This document shows positions 1 through 11,549 of a stretch of DNA of 64,000 bases, in pieces; the stretch's first letter is position 1, and each line of letters begins with the position of its first letter. Origin of the DNA: Isoetes taiwanensis (Eukaryota; Streptophyta; Lycopodiopsida; Isoetales; Isoetaceae); NCBI GenBank assembly GCA_021234155.1, contig JAJEKV010000003.1:28503166-28567165 (forward strand). Direction: 5' to 3'. The notes under the pieces were generated by a model. It had not been told where the DNA came from, did no database searches, and saw only the letters and a list, made by a program, of their open reading frames with translations. Position numbers and translations under genes: made by a program.

Positions 1-139
1 GACCGTGCTCTAACCACTTTGGGGGGGGCGATGCTTTATGGTGGCCTCGTTTTTTTTTCGAACGTGATATTTTGCAAGCTTCATTACAAGGTCGAAGACC
101 GTTACATTCAACCGGCCATCTAGGCAAACTCTCCCCGTG

Positions 140-551
140 CAAGTTGATAATCAAGAGGAACATGTAGAGATATTGGCTAGCTCAGATGAAGATGACAGAG
201 TCATGTACACTGGCCCCAGACGCACAGCACAACAAGTTGCTCGAAAGTATCCGGTTCAGTCCTCGAGATTGAGAAAGGAATGCTCATAGCTGTCCCGGTG
301 ATAATGATGAGTCTGGGAAGCCGTTCTGGCTAGCTAAAGTACTGGAGGTAACAAGAGAGGATGGAATTCCCACTCAACTAAAAGTGCACTGGATGAGAAC
401 AAATGCTGCCAGTGCTTTCAGTGGGAGTTATACTTTGGAGATGGTAAAAACAGGAGTGGGAAAGAGAGCAAAGTCCAAAGCAAGTACTGCTGTCATAGAT
501 CTATCTGAAGTGAAGGTTCTTGCATATGACTTTGTTCTCGATTGCCGCTAA
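140..551 (+). pseudogene. Broken gene fragment with FWLAKV motif (unknown plant family)
   Basis: An open stretch from 297 to the TAA at 549-551 encodes a segment starting GDNDESGKPFWLAKVLEV, with VHWMRT and a C-terminal LAYDFVLDC. The upstream DNA (about 140-296) also looks coding (acidic ILASSDEDD stretch, then EKGMLIAVP), but in other frames, so at least two frameshifts separate the pieces; one lies at about 296, where a single base appears to be missing before GGT GAT. The FW-A-V and VHW words suggest a small chromatin-reader or transposon-associated domain, but I do not recognise the family with confidence. Could be a relic of a domesticated transposon gene. Confidence 0.4.
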
Positions 552-661
552 TAAGTTACGTATGGTCACTCAAACTTTAATAAGGTCAAAGATGTGGATT
601 AGACAAACAACCTAGAAAGGTGGCCAAAAAAAGATGATGATGAGGACTCACTTGTAGACAA

Positions 662-799
662 AGTGAGGAAGAAGATCGCTCGAGTACATCCAGTTTTGAG
701 AGTGAAGCTGAGGATGAAGGCTCAAGTGATCAGGGATTAAATGAGTCGGAGGATGAGATGCATCCTGATCTTGCTGCAAAATGTAAGTTTGTCCGATGA
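662..799 (+). CDS. Acidic Ser/Glu-rich segment, possible last exon of the broken gene
   Basis: The frame starting at 662 reads SEEEDRSSTSSFESEAEDEG followed by more S, E and D, and ends at a TGA (797-799). A GTAAGT-like donor at about 783 means it may instead be an internal exon. Low-complexity acidic coding of this type is a common disordered tail. It follows the FWLAKV fragment on the same strand and may belong to it. No domain is visible. Confidence 0.3.
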   Translation, partial: SEEEDRSSTSSFESEAEDEGSSDQGLNESEDEMHPDLAAKCKFVR

Positions 800-990
800 C
801 TCAAACATCTGTCAAAATGTTCTATATTTTTGACAATTTTGTTCATAATTTTGTACAATTTTCACAACCATGAATATATCACTTCTTTGTCACTCTATTA
901 CCCTTGCTATTTTTTTAATTGCCCCTTTTTTGCTACACTTTATAAAAGTAATTATTTTTTGTTCTAGTTTAGGAGGATGAAAATTGCTAT

Positions 991-1858
991 TTGAAATTTT
1001 TGCATGAAAGTTATGTTCAATCAACCCCTCAAAAATGGTACCTAAATTACTTAAATTGTCACACCTGTCACAAAAAAATCTTAAAAATGGACTTTTTTAA
1101 GGGAATTTTAGGGAATCTTTCAAAGATTCCTTTTGAAGTGCGTTTCCAGCAAATAAGTGCGTTTCATTTTAAACTTTGTTTGTTGCATAATGCGTGCAAA
1201 ACTGGCGATTTGGTCATGGTTGAACTATTGCTTCAGTTTGGGGCAAAGCTGGACGTACATAATGCACACGGTCGGACGCCCCTCCACTATGTCATTCTTT
1301 ACGGGAAAATTTCCGTCAAACTGCTGTTGACTAGGTAGGTGTATCTTTGATTGCCCAGTTTACTTCCTTCAGGGATATTAACGATTTCCATATACGCTTG
1401 TAGAGGAGCTAGCCTTTTCCTTTATCGATAAACGTGGCAGAAAAACTATGGATATAGCAAGTCAGTCGGGGGCTGTAGCTGACGAAGAACTTTTAGGCGA
1501 GTCTAATGCTGTTGTTTCATCCCCTTCTTTGTTTCCGTTGCTTTACAATTCCTCTGTTTCTACATGTGATGAAATGCTTAGCATTGATATCAGTTCATGT
1601 AACAGATTTAGCTCCTGTTCTGATATGTATTTGGAAGAATTTTTATGTGAAACAATAATAGGTGATAGGGACTTATTAGAAAAAGATGGGGTTTCAGAGA
1701 TTTTAGTTGAAACAAGACTGGTACAAGAGGATTTTTCTGAGGTTCTAGATGATCTGAGACTAGCAGAAAGAGATGATTTTGCTGATCATTCTCCTCTGAT
1801 GCTTTGGTTTCAGATGCTTCCCAGTGTTCTTTCCCATGTATATCCCATGCATATTTGA
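991..1858 (+). CDS. Ankyrin-repeat protein, two exons visible, partial
   Basis: The first piece (991 to about 1330) ends in one to two ankyrin units: LLHNACKTGDLVMVELLLQF, then GAKLDVHNAHGRTPLHYVIL and KISVKLLL. A GT donor lies at about 1325-1336 and a TTGTAG acceptor at about 1403. The second exon resumes the ankyrin pattern (FIDKRGRKTMDIASQSG) and continues as an acidic, Ser-rich 130-residue tail to the stop at 1856-1858. The intron is therefore only about 70 bases. The exact donor is unclear because joining at the best GT (1335) does not keep frame, while the GT at 1325 does. The real 5' exon start is not known; ATG 991 is only the first in frame. Ankyrin repeats mediate protein binding; no partner domain is visible. 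Confidence 0.55.
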
Positions 1859-2927
1859 CGTTGAAGAAGTTGTAGACGCCATTGTTAATGAGATGTCTAC
1901 TACAAATACTTCATGCATAGAGATTTTGTTCCAGGGACGTTTTGTGCTGAACAGGGCTGCAGCGACATGCTGAACAGGAAATTCGGAATGGATGTTTGTA
2001 GCTCTGCAAAGGCGGAGAAACTTTTTTGAAATAATCTTATCTTGCCTGATGTTTCTATCTTGCCAGATGCCATGGCATTGCAGAATCCTGTCGGCTATGG
2101 ATATGGAGCATGTGTCCAACGGCTTGGTTCCTTCGCATTTGCAGCTACAATGTTTATGCAGCGACGCTTCTATATGTGTCAAGTTTTAATTCTCCTCTTA
2201 CTTCATCGTTTTGAAGCTTCTCTGTGAATCATGCTAGCTTTCTTCTCATTTCGAGGATTTCAATTTAGCTTGAGGTTATGGTGCTATTGTAAACTTGAAG
2301 GACATCCAAGTCTTGATCTATTAGGTTCTCTTACAGAAGCAGTTTATGAGAGGTTTATGCACAGGTTTTGAACACGTGTCTATTGCACTGTCATTTGCCA
2401 AGATCTTTTTGTATGGTATTTGATTATGGTTCACATATTTGAATAGCTGGTAGTTTCCCACGGTATTTACATAGTTTCATTTTCATGCTGGCATGGTCAT
2501 CACTGCAGTAGAAAACCATTTTATTTTTGATGTACCATCTACAACGTGCTCCACTTTGACAGGTTTCCAGGCCTGTTACTTTTTGTTGATACACCCTTGA
2601 ACTGGTTTCCAAGTTTGTTAATTTTGCAGAAACATGGCTTCATTGGGAGATTTTGTAACTTTTGTTACTTTTATTTGGAATGTCGATTGTGAATTTGCCT
2701 TTAGCCAGATTTGGAAGTGGATAATTTTGTGGAGCAAAATCCTTTATGAATTGTCCAGTAGCACATGACTTGGTCTATGGTTTTTGTCAGTAACATTGAA
2801 AGTTTAGTTCTTAGCACTGCCAAATTTTGTGGTTACATCTCCATTTCTTGGATTGGAAGCTCTTTGATCTTTTTCAGAAAGTTTATTTTTACAGAAATAT
2901 TGCTTCACATAGGAGGTTTCGTGAATT
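1859..2927. other. T-rich stretch without recognisable gene
   Basis: AT-rich and T-biased on the plus strand, like plant intron or 3' UTR sequence. Several short ORFs exist on both strands but none shows a domain or a consistent frame. It may be 3' flank of the ankyrin gene or intron of the GT14-like relic that follows. Confidence 0.5.
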
Positions 2928-3018
2928 CATGCTGCTCCAATTTTGCTTCGTCAAAGTGAGAATTGGGACCGGTTTATCAATTTGAGTGCTTCTGACTATC
3001 CCCTTATTCCACAGGATG
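2928..3018 (+). pseudogene. Exon fragment of a GT14 family glycosyltransferase
   Basis: Thirty codons read HAAPILLRQSENWDRF followed by INLSASDYPLIPQD and end at a good splice donor (GATG|GTAAGT at 3018). The words HAA-ILLR, W-WFINLSASDYPL and QD are the hallmark of plant GT14 enzymes (core-2/I-branching type; beta-glucuronosyltransferases acting on arabinogalactan in the Golgi). Here the second W of the usual WDWFINL is R. There is an in-frame TGA just upstream (about 2922) and no clear acceptor, and no downstream GT14 exon is seen within several kb. I therefore call it a relic or captured exon rather than a working gene. Confidence 0.6.
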
Positions 3019-4527
3019 GTAAGTTAGTAAAGATGCATCAGTTTCTTTTTTATTCCGAGTTTTTCTTTCTAATGATGTCAAATTGTTGTTTGCTCTTTGA
3101 TCGCTCCATGTCTTCTAGCATTTCAAGTGTTTGGTGCCAAGTTATTGTTTCCTCTTTGATATGTGCCTTTGCCAAGGGATTCAGGAATGATTCAATGTCT
3201 ATAGAATATGCACTTACTGCATGATACAAGGGTTTCTGTTTGTTCATTCTCATGTATATAAAGTTGTCATGAATCATAAATCATATATGCCACTACTTAT
3301 TGCCATATTTGCTCCTAATGGTATGGTGGTTGAGGAGACCACAATGACTCCCACATTTTGTATTTCTAGCTGTGTAATATGCCATGAATATGCCAGTTGT
3401 GCATAAATTTTGTTCATGTTGTAACTTTGGGGATTAGAACCCAATGTGCCGGTGTGCAAAACAGCAGAGTGCTGCATAGAAGGTCCAAAGACATCTGATC
3501 CCAATAAGTTTTTATGCTATGTGTGTAATCGTGTTATACTAGAAAATGCAACAGTTTGAGCTGGTGCTGTTAGTGGCCTTGCAAAACTTGGATTTTATGT
3601 GGTGTCATTGAGGTTATGTAAATCGTTGTCACTTTTGTTTATGTTGGTTTGTCCTTTCCACCTGTCAATGATTCTGCTAAGTTTTCAGCAGCACATGCAT
3701 AGTCCAGTCAGGTTAGTTCCACGGTTTGCCAGTATTTTGTGCAACAAATAAGTTGTTTATGTGCACTAGCCACTAGGTTTACCTTTAAAAGTTGGGGTCA
3801 GTTCAAAGTCGACAAACATGGACAGGTCATAATTTCGACTGACTACGACTGCTGCACACAGTAGCATTCCTGTAACTTGTTAATCTCAACTTTGTTGTTT
3901 ATCTGTATGAGCTTATAGACGGGAGTTGGAAGGTTGGATAAAATTGAACCTCAAGCTGCCTAACTTTGAAAAACACAAGTAGACACGTTGGTTGGTAAGG
4001 GAGTAAAACATGCCATAACTACTGGGAAATTCTTAAAGAGAAATAGTCTCCTATGGGGTAAATATGATAATTGAAACGTAAATTTTTGTCTAAACCTAAG
4101 TGGGGTTATAACAATATGCCATAAATACAGAAGAGTTGGTATGCACAGAAACAATGTGTAGGCCTGTAAATAAGCTTGCCCAGTTGAAATGCGCTTCGCT
4201 AAAAGGCTAGTCACAACTTGCTCTTATGTAATCGCTACTTATGTGTTGTTGCAAGTAAAACTTCTCTCTAGATTTGGTTATCCTAGGATAAATCGACATG
4301 CAAACTCTATCATCTCCGAGAAGTTAAGGATATAATGGCTCGGGGAAAAACTTTTGCAACTTGGTAGAATGTTGTGTCTCCATATGCATTATGCTTTGCC
4401 TTTCAGGGTAAATTATTTTATGACTTTAGGTTGCATGGATTAGGTCACCTTTTGTAGATCAATGACCTTGGAGAACAATAAGAAATGTACAATTCATAGT
4501 ATGATTGTTTTTTGAAGTCCAAACTTA
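3019..4527. other. Intergenic or intronic AT-rich sequence
   Basis: No coding signal I can support. Short ORFs (for example 3960-4214 minus) show no motif. T-rich composition on the plus strand continues from upstream. Confidence 0.5.
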
Positions 4528-4762
4528 TAGTGGTCATTTGGAGTGCTCGTCTAAGACAATCCTAGATCGTTCATTGGAGTACCCCATTCTTCTTTGTTCT
4601 TACCCCCTTATAGTGGTCATTTGGAGTGCGCGTCCAAGACATCCTAGATTGTTCATTGGAGTACCCTTCACGTTCCCTCCATAAGTCTTGCGCTATTTGA
4701 ATGGTTGGGTCTAGATTGTTCATTGGAGTACCCTTCACTTTCCCTCCATAATCAAGTCTTGC
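4528..4762. repeat. Tandem duplication, period 83 bp, with a third partial unit
   Basis: The block beginning TAGTGGTCATTTGGAGTG at 4528 recurs at 4611. The internal words GTTCATTGGAGTACCC and CCTCCATAA recur again near 4715-4755. Units are diverged by a few bases and indels. Confidence 0.8.
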
Positions 4763-5066
4763 GTTTACAGACTTAAACTTCTTGGATTTCATTAAGACTA
4801 TTACAAGTAATTTGAATGGTTGGGTTTGCGGATTTAGAGGTGATACAAAAAGCCAAATGTTTCAAATCATAAATGTGCACCATGGGACATTGGGTCTTAC
4901 CTTTTTTGGCTTTTTGTTTCCTTATCACCAATTTCTTTTTTCTAGCCTCTTTGTATTTCCTAAGCTATAAATAGTTGTGAGTGGAAGACTCTTTTATGGA
5001 TGTCCTGTTTTGATTTAAGTATTATTAGACTTTGGCTTTAGAACAATTAACCTCCCCACGGTTTGG

Positions 5067-5153
5067 ATGTAAGGAAAATTTATGGACGCGCTTTCCAAAT
5101 ATGTTACTTGATGTAAGGAAAATTTATGGATGCGCTTTCCAAATATGTTACTT
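5067..5153. repeat. Tandem duplication, period about 43 bp
   Basis: GATGTAAGGAAAATTTATGG at 5067 recurs at 5110 with the same continuation (CGCTTTCCAAATATGTTAC). Two copies, one substitution. Confidence 0.85.
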
Positions 5154-5267
5154 GATTCTATGATTCTATTGACAACGTGTTGCCAAATATTTGGTTGGTC
5201 TTAAGCCTTGATCCAACTTTAATCGCTCTGAAGTCACCTTGTGCCTTTAAAAAGGTAGTTTGCACAG

Positions 5268-5346
5268 TTTTTTCAAAACCTCAATGCTTATACAATGTAC
5301 ACATGACTGGGTTTTTTCAAAACCTCAATGCTTATACAATGTACAT
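5268..5346. repeat. Tandem duplication, period about 43 bp
   Basis: TTTTTTCAAAACCTCAATGC followed by TTATACAATGTACA occurs at about 5269 and again at about 5312. Two copies, nearly identical over 34 bases. Confidence 0.85.
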
Positions 5347-5756
5347 GAATCATGTCTCACATGCATCCTATCTCCACATTTACACCTTAAGAACATTTCG
5401 ATTACATTTGTTCTGTGATGTTATCTTAGTCTTTGTTAGGTTGGTCAGCGAAATTCCTACCCCAAGAAATAAATTGTTCTTTTGGTCTAGTAGGTCATTG
5501 ATCTTCCATGTGCCACATCTTCATAATAGATTCCTAGAAAACCTTAAAGAATCTTATAGAATCTCTCTAAAATAGGGGTAGCCTTGATGGAATATTGGTA
5601 AACTTGAAAATCTTATAGAAACTCGGGGAATCTATTCTTGCCAACTTATGTACATTCGGCTTTGTACACTCCCTCATAGTACAAATACTTGTATATATAT
5701 ATATAAAGGTATATCATAAAACTTTGGTATATAATGTGTCTGATTCTTACATGCCC

Positions 5757-7275
5757 GGATGCCGTCCGTTTAAGGTGGGGCCAGTGAGGTGGCAGCATCA
5801 GAGCCATCCATTTCTTATGGGCATGCATGGAGGCATGCATGGGTCATGCATGGGGGCATGCACCATATTCCCGGACCGTTGGATCGAAAAGGGAGGACAA
5901 ATCCTAGCCCTTGATTTTTTGTAAAGAAGGTGCAAGGAAGGTCCCTTAAAGTAGATTTGGTGTAGCAGATCTTAGCCGTTAGATCAAAAGGTGAGCATAA
6001 ATCCTAGCCATTCACTTTTTAATATTAAATTGATTTTTTTTTTTAAAGGAGGTGAGGTGTCACCCTCATTAATAAAAAGGTAATGAGGTGGCAAAACATT
6101 TATGAGTGGACTTTCTAGGAAGCTTCCTTCTATTTAATCGCCTTCAAAGGCACGTAGCTTGCAGTAGAGGGGTCGGATGAAGGTGGGACCCACGCCATTG
6201 GATTCCTCTCGTCGAGAACGTTTTAATGAGTGGTGCTTTGACACTATTTCGTCGCAGCTGCACCCAACGTGATCGAACACTAAGAATCTTCTTGGAACCT
6301 TAGAATTTTATGGAATTGATGGTAATTTATAGGAATCTAGGGAATCTTCAGAGATCTTAGAGAATCTAGAGGAATTCCAAGAGAATCTTAAGGAATCTAA
6401 AGGGAATCCATGGGAATCTCAGGGAATCTAAAGGAATCTTTATAATACGTGGAGAATCTAGAGGAATCTTGAAGCAATCTTGGAGAATCTAGAGGAATCT
6501 TTATCGAATCTATAGGCAGGATGCCGTCCGTTTAAGGTGGGGCCAGTGAGATGGCAGCATCAGAGCCATCCATTTCTTATGGGCATGCATGGAGGCATAC
6601 ATGGGTCATGCATGGGGGCATGCACCACATTCCCGGACCGTTGGATCGAAAAGGGAGGATAAATCCTAGCCCTTGATTTTTTGTAAAGAAGGTGCAAGGA
6701 AAATCCCTTAAAGTAGATTTGGTGTAGCAGATCTTAGCCAGTAGATCAAAAGGTGAGCATAAATCCTAGCCATTCACTTTTTAATATTAGATTGATTTTT
6801 TTTTTAAAGGAGGTGAGGTGTCACCCTCATTAATAAAAAGGTAATGAGGTGGCAAAACATTTATGAGTGAACTTTCTAGGAAGCTTTCTTCCATTTAATC
6901 GCCTTCAAAAGCACGTAGCTTGCAGTAGAGGGGTCGGATGAAGGTAGAACCCACGCCATTGGATTCCTCTCGTCGAGAGCGTTTCAATGAGTGGTGTTTT
7001 GACACTATTTCGTCGCAGCTGCAGCCAACATGATCGAACACTAAGAATCTTCTTGGAACCTTAGAATTTTATGGAATTGATGGTAATTTATAGGAATCTA
7101 GGGAATCTTCAGAGATCTTAGAGAATCTAGAGGAATTCCAAGAGAATTTTAGGGAATCTAAAGGGAATCCATGGGAATCTCAGGGAATCTAAAGGAATCT
7201 TTATAATACGTGGAGAATCTAGAGGAATCTTGAAGCAATCTTGGAGAATCTAGAGGAATCTTTGTAGAATCTATA
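5757..7275. repeat. 762-bp tandem duplication (two copies) with CATGCATG clusters
   Basis: The block starting GGATGCCGTCCGTTTAAGG at 5757 restarts at 6519, and the copies stay about 97 percent alike until about 7275. Each unit holds a 500-bp unique part, including a cluster of CATGCATG palindromes (about 5820-5865 and 6581-6627), followed by about 215 bp of the GAATC array. The junction lies inside the array. The CATGCATG word is the core of the plant RY element bound by B3 factors; function here is unproven. Confidence 0.9.
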
Positions 7276-8325
7276 GGAATCTCAGCAGAATCTTTGGGAA
7301 TCACAAGGAATCTCAAGAGAATCTTTGGAAAATCAAAGGGAATCGTCCTAAAATCTTTGAGTAACTAGGTTAATCTTGATGGAATTCTGAAGAATCTTTG
7401 TAAAATCATAAGAATGTAGGGGAATCTTTGTAGAATCTTAAGAAATCTAAGGGAAGGCAAAGGGGATCTAGAAGAATCTTCATAGAATCTCTAGGAATCT
7501 AGCAGATCTACATAGAATCTTGGAGAATCTAAAGAATCTTTGGGAAGTAAGAGAATGTTTATAAAATCTTTAAGAATCTTGATAGAATCTTGGATAATCT
7601 AAGGAAATCTTCATATAATCTAGGGGAATCTTGGGGAATCTATAGGAATCACGAGAAAATCTTTGAAAATCCAAGGGAATCTTTATAGAATCTTTAAGAA
7701 TCTAGAGGAATCTTGATGGAATCATGTAAAGTCTAAGGGAATCTTCATATAATCTTAGAGAATCTAGAGGAATCTTAAGAGAATCTTTGGGAAATTAAGG
7801 GAATCTTTGGGAATTTAAAGGAATCTTCTAAAAGCTTTGAGAATCTAGTGAAATCATGATGGAATCTTGGAGAATCATGGAGAATCTTCCTATAATCTAA
7901 AGGAATCTAGGAGAATCTTCATCAAGTCTTGGAGAATTTAGTAGAATCTTGGGGAATCTAGGGAAATCTTCATAGAATCTAGGGAAATCTCTATAGAATC
8001 TTGGAGAATCTAGGGGAATCTTTGTACAATCTGAAGGAATCTCAAGAGAATCTGAAGGAATCTATGAGAATATCAAGAGAACTTCTCTGAATCTAGGGAA
8101 ATATAAGGAAATTTAGAGGAAATCTTGGAGAATCTAGGAGAATCTACGTAGAATCTTGAGGAATCTTGGGATAATCTTTGGAAATCTAGGAGAATCTAAA
8201 CAAAATCTATGTGAACATAGGAGATCTAAGGGAATCTTCGTAAAATCTTTGAGAATCTAAGAGAATCTTGATAGAATCATAAAGAATCGAGGGGAATGGT
8301 TATAGAATCTTCATTGAATGATGCT
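6290..8325. repeat. Degenerate GAATC minisatellite with roughly 10-bp phasing
   Basis: Hundreds of GAATCT / GGAATC words follow each other at intervals of 9-11 bases, mostly 10, with occasional doubles near 20. Typical units are GAATCTAGAG, GAATCTTGGA and GAATCTTTAT. The array is interrupted from 6519 to about 7040 by the second copy of the 762-bp duplication, and a smaller GAATC patch is already present at about 5530-5635. It has no conserved reading frame. The flanks at about 5650-5705 and 8340-8395 share a direct repeat (TTTGTACACTCCCTCATAGT), marking one larger repeated block. Confidence 0.9.
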
Positions 8326-8395
8326 GCATTGGCTTTCGGTCGAATTTGTACACTCCCTCATAGTATAAAAACTTGTATATATATATAGACATTTT

Positions 8396-8889
8396 ATTAT
8401 ATTATGAGGTTTCCATGACTACAGAAAGCATCTTACTTTATCCCCATTTTATATATGATAGTGGCTGCTGAATCCTCTTAAAATCATGCCCCCAGGGGTC
8501 TTTGTTACATTAGACATGATCTATTCCCATCTATTCCCATAAGACATAAGCAACTTGCTCTATTCCCATTTTGTGCATGATAGTGGCTAGAGCGAAGGCT
8601 AGTAAATGGGCAGGTTAGAAATAACCTGTGAATTTGTTGTATATTCGGAACTGAGACCTAGTAAGGATGTCCATAGTATGGCTTGGAGGTTTGCATTAGT
8701 GTATGATCCTAGGGACAGGGTCACCATGTATAAAAACCTTAGTGGTAAAATGTCTTTTTAAGTTTAAGTTGTTGCACAAATGTAACAAATTAAATGGTGA
8801 TATGAACATATTGAATTTCGCATTTACATAAAAGGAAAATTGGCAGCGTGAATTAGGTCTGGGCCTTCTCTGTAACCTAATATTCTCAC
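8396..8889. other. Unremarkable AT-rich sequence
   Basis: Contains a short duplication (CTATTCCCAT words at about 8520-8570) but no gene, RNA or element that I can support. Confidence 0.5.
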
Positions 8890-9349
8890 GATGCAAGGAG
8901 ATGTGTTCTTAGCCGATCGGATTTGCAAGAGCTGGCAGCAATACGGTCTATACATCAGCGGCCAGATGGTGATGATCGGATTCATAGCTTGACATGACTG
9001 TGTTTATATTCGGCAGAGATACATAATAGAAAATTCGTCGCCTTGTATTGCCGTGTTTGCCCGGTTATGCTTTGATTGCTTGGCTCTGTTTATGGGAAGA
9101 CGGAAGATCTTTGATCATCATAAGCCTGCAAAGGGTCTGAAACTTGTGACGATCATGAAAGCTGTCAATCTTGAAGGAGAAGGAAGTTCTGCTCATATTG
9201 TACTGGAAAAAGCTGTGGATATTCCAAGTTCTGTAGTAGGGCCTCCTGTAGAACATCTTAGTGAAGATATTACCAAAGATGTGAATCCTGCCAGCAAGCA
9301 AATGGACGAAAATGGGCCTTCCAACGAGTCAAATCAGGTTTTATATTAG
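8890..9349 (+). CDS. Possible exons of an unknown plant gene (source of the duplicated segment)
   Basis: Around 8895-8990 a frame reads LSRSDLQELAAIRSIHQRPD. From 9053 an ORF contains GRRKIFDHHKPAKGLKLVTI, MKAVNLEGEGSSAHIVLEKA and DENGPSNESNQ. The latter ends at a splice-like CAG|GTTTTATAT (about 9339). The part from 9136 on is copied at 12175 with an almost unchanged reading frame. No domain is recognised. Single-exon open frames of this size could be chance, so the gene call is tentative. Confidence 0.35.
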
Positions 9350-9774
9350 AAAGTGGTCTTGTATATAGTTATCCTGTTATGCTAAATTTAGATCTCCTTA
9401 TTGATTCTACATGCATAGAGGCATATGGCCATCTGGCAGTGTAGATAATATGATGGATTTCATGTGTAATCTTAGAATAGATAAATCTTCTGATATTTTA
9501 GGCATCTATCATAATAGGCATCTGTTATTTATTTTTCTGCAATCTTATCTGTCTCAAATGGATGCTTTAATAGTCTCATACATTCTTATGTTCCTTAAAT
9601 AGATCCTTTAACTACTCAGACATTCCGATTTGGATTATTTAGCTGTTTAATATTTATGGGTAGTGCCCTGATTTGTTTATTCACTTTAATTGGATTGATT
9701 TTTGGGAGATATTGGCAGCTGTTTTTTGTGTTTCCCTTTATGGCATTGCATTGCAGGTTTTTATTTCCGCAGGT
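9136..9774. repeat. Duplicated gene segment, copy A
   Basis: This 639-bp block is repeated at 12175-12813 with about 99 percent identity and no length change, so the duplication is recent. Copy A sits in its apparently original context (coding-like upstream, unrelated sequence downstream); the second copy lies between two LINE 3' ends. Confidence 0.95.
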
Positions 9775-9873
9775 TTCATTTATTGTACTTAATAAAGTAT
9801 GGGGATACTTGCAGCCCCTTAGGTGACTTCCCTTTAGGCCCATCCATTAGATGATCCCAGTTCCAGAGGGAGC

Positions 9874-10515
9874 GTCCATGGCTAGGTCACAGAAAACGTT
9901 GACATTTAGGGAAAAAAAACGTTTTTTGCACGTTCGAAACTAAACCCTATAAAACGCGAAAAATACACGTATTTTTCTCTAACTTTTCCGGCCAACGTTC
10001 CGGCAACAAAAAAAGGCGACTTTTTTGAGCCATTTTTGCCCCGTTAGGATTTCCTTCTCCATTACCCATATCTTTTCCTTCTCCATTACCCATATCTCAA
10101 CAGAGTTCTTGCCAGATTTAGGTGGACAGATGTAACAGTAGGCCATTAACATCCATAAAATCTGAACTGCAAGACGATTCATGGCAGGAATCAAAAAATA
10201 TATGCCTGCACACTCTAATTTGTTTATCACACTAATTCTGTAATAAACGGTGATAAACAATGTCTATGTCAAGAGTTTCTATGTCTAAGTATGCCTAAGT
10301 TTTTGGAATTTCTCTCTCAAATCAAAGTTCTTGTCATAATGTATCAGATCTCTATGAGAATTTCTATGCAATGAAATATCATGTCTTTTTTCCGGTAAGA
10401 AATTCTGGCAGCGTTTTTTTTACGTTTTTCATTCGAAAGAAAACGTTTTTTCCACGTTTTCAAAAGGCTCAAATAAAAACCATGAAAACGATTTTTGTGA
10501 CCTAGGTCCATGGAC
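9874..10515. mobile_element. MITE-like foldback element, 642 bp
   Basis: The ends are inverted copies: GTCCATGG-CTAGGTCACA on the left and, on the other strand, GTCCATGGACCTAGGTCACA on the right, each continuing into AAAACGTT-like sequence. Inside, AAACGTTTTTT and TTCCGG words are also mirrored (about 9910-10020 versus 10390-10480). No transposase is encoded and no clear target duplication is seen. Superfamily unknown. Confidence 0.7.
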
Positions 10516-11401
10516 TTCCTAGATTGTTCTCTCTCTCTCACTTCTAAATGTTCTGCTCCTCTTACTACTCTAGGCCAATTATTTAAGTATAAACTGTAAT
10601 TTCTCCTAAATTATCGGGCTGTAAATGTTGTTAAATGGTGAAGGGCGTTAAGCCGGATGGATCTTTAGCTTACCTGTATGTGGCTTGTGCATTTACCCTG
10701 TTTAGGCTAACTTGCATTTGGTTCCACTGCAGGTAACCAGATCTATCCCTCCATGAGGTTTTATGGTTAAGGAGTGAGCAAAGCTACTGCTCAAAGCGTC
10801 AAAGTTTTTCAGATTGGTGATATCCAAAAGCCTATTTTATGTTCTGCTTAATTTTTGTCACCTCTTAGTTGGTTGTTTGGGTATGAAACAATTTCTACTT
10901 CTTTCAAGGCATGTTTATATATAAGATCTTCATGTTAAGAAATGGTGTTTCCTTAAATATTTCTGTTATCTCGTATTGTATACAAGTTGTAAACTCAATA
11001 TATCTTATTATTGAAAACATGCAGCGTGTTAGCAGTATTGTACTGGTTATATATTTTTGTAATGGTTAAAGAGTGAATTTCTAGGTGGAAGTTGGGATCT
11101 TATAAAGTGAAAGTGTATGTTTTCTATGAATGAAAGATGCTTTATCCTCTCAATGTTTCAATGGCAAAGGTTAATAGTCTTGAACTTATTCTTTTCTGAA
11201 ACATGTCTTTTATTTCTTGGTATTTACTCTGTAAGCGTTCCTTTTTGGATCTATTCTTTATTTTGATTTGCTCCTTATCAGGGCCTAGAATTAGATTGCA
11301 CCTGTCTAGTTCTAGGATTGCAATTGAAGGTCTTATTTTTCCAAATGGAACTATAAGGCCTAAAGTCTGTTGTTTCTTATGGTCTTAAACAGGCTCGAAA
11401 G
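10516..11401. other. Intron-like T-rich sequence
   Basis: No supported feature. Composition resembles plant introns on the plus strand and may continue the unknown gene at 8.9 kb. Confidence 0.45.
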
Positions 11402-11510
11402 GCTTTTTTTTTTTATACCATCCGATGGTAGTCAGTGGGTTTTGAGCCTGGGTGGGGGTCACCCATAACCAATGGCTTAACCACTAGACCAACATCGCGA
11501 TGATTTTCAT
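11402..11510 (-). mobile_element. tRNA-derived SINE
   Basis: On the minus strand the sequence carries a pol III A box (GGTCTAGTGGTTAAGCC, 11474-11490), then 26 bases further a B-box-like GGCTCAAAACCC (11437-11448), and ends in an A run (T run 11404-11414 on the plus strand). This arrangement is diagnostic of tRNA-derived SINEs. The B box is degenerate compared with GGTTCGANNCC. Confidence 0.7.
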
Positions 11511-11549
11511 TACTTATTTATGTATTCATTATTATTATTTCCTTAATTA

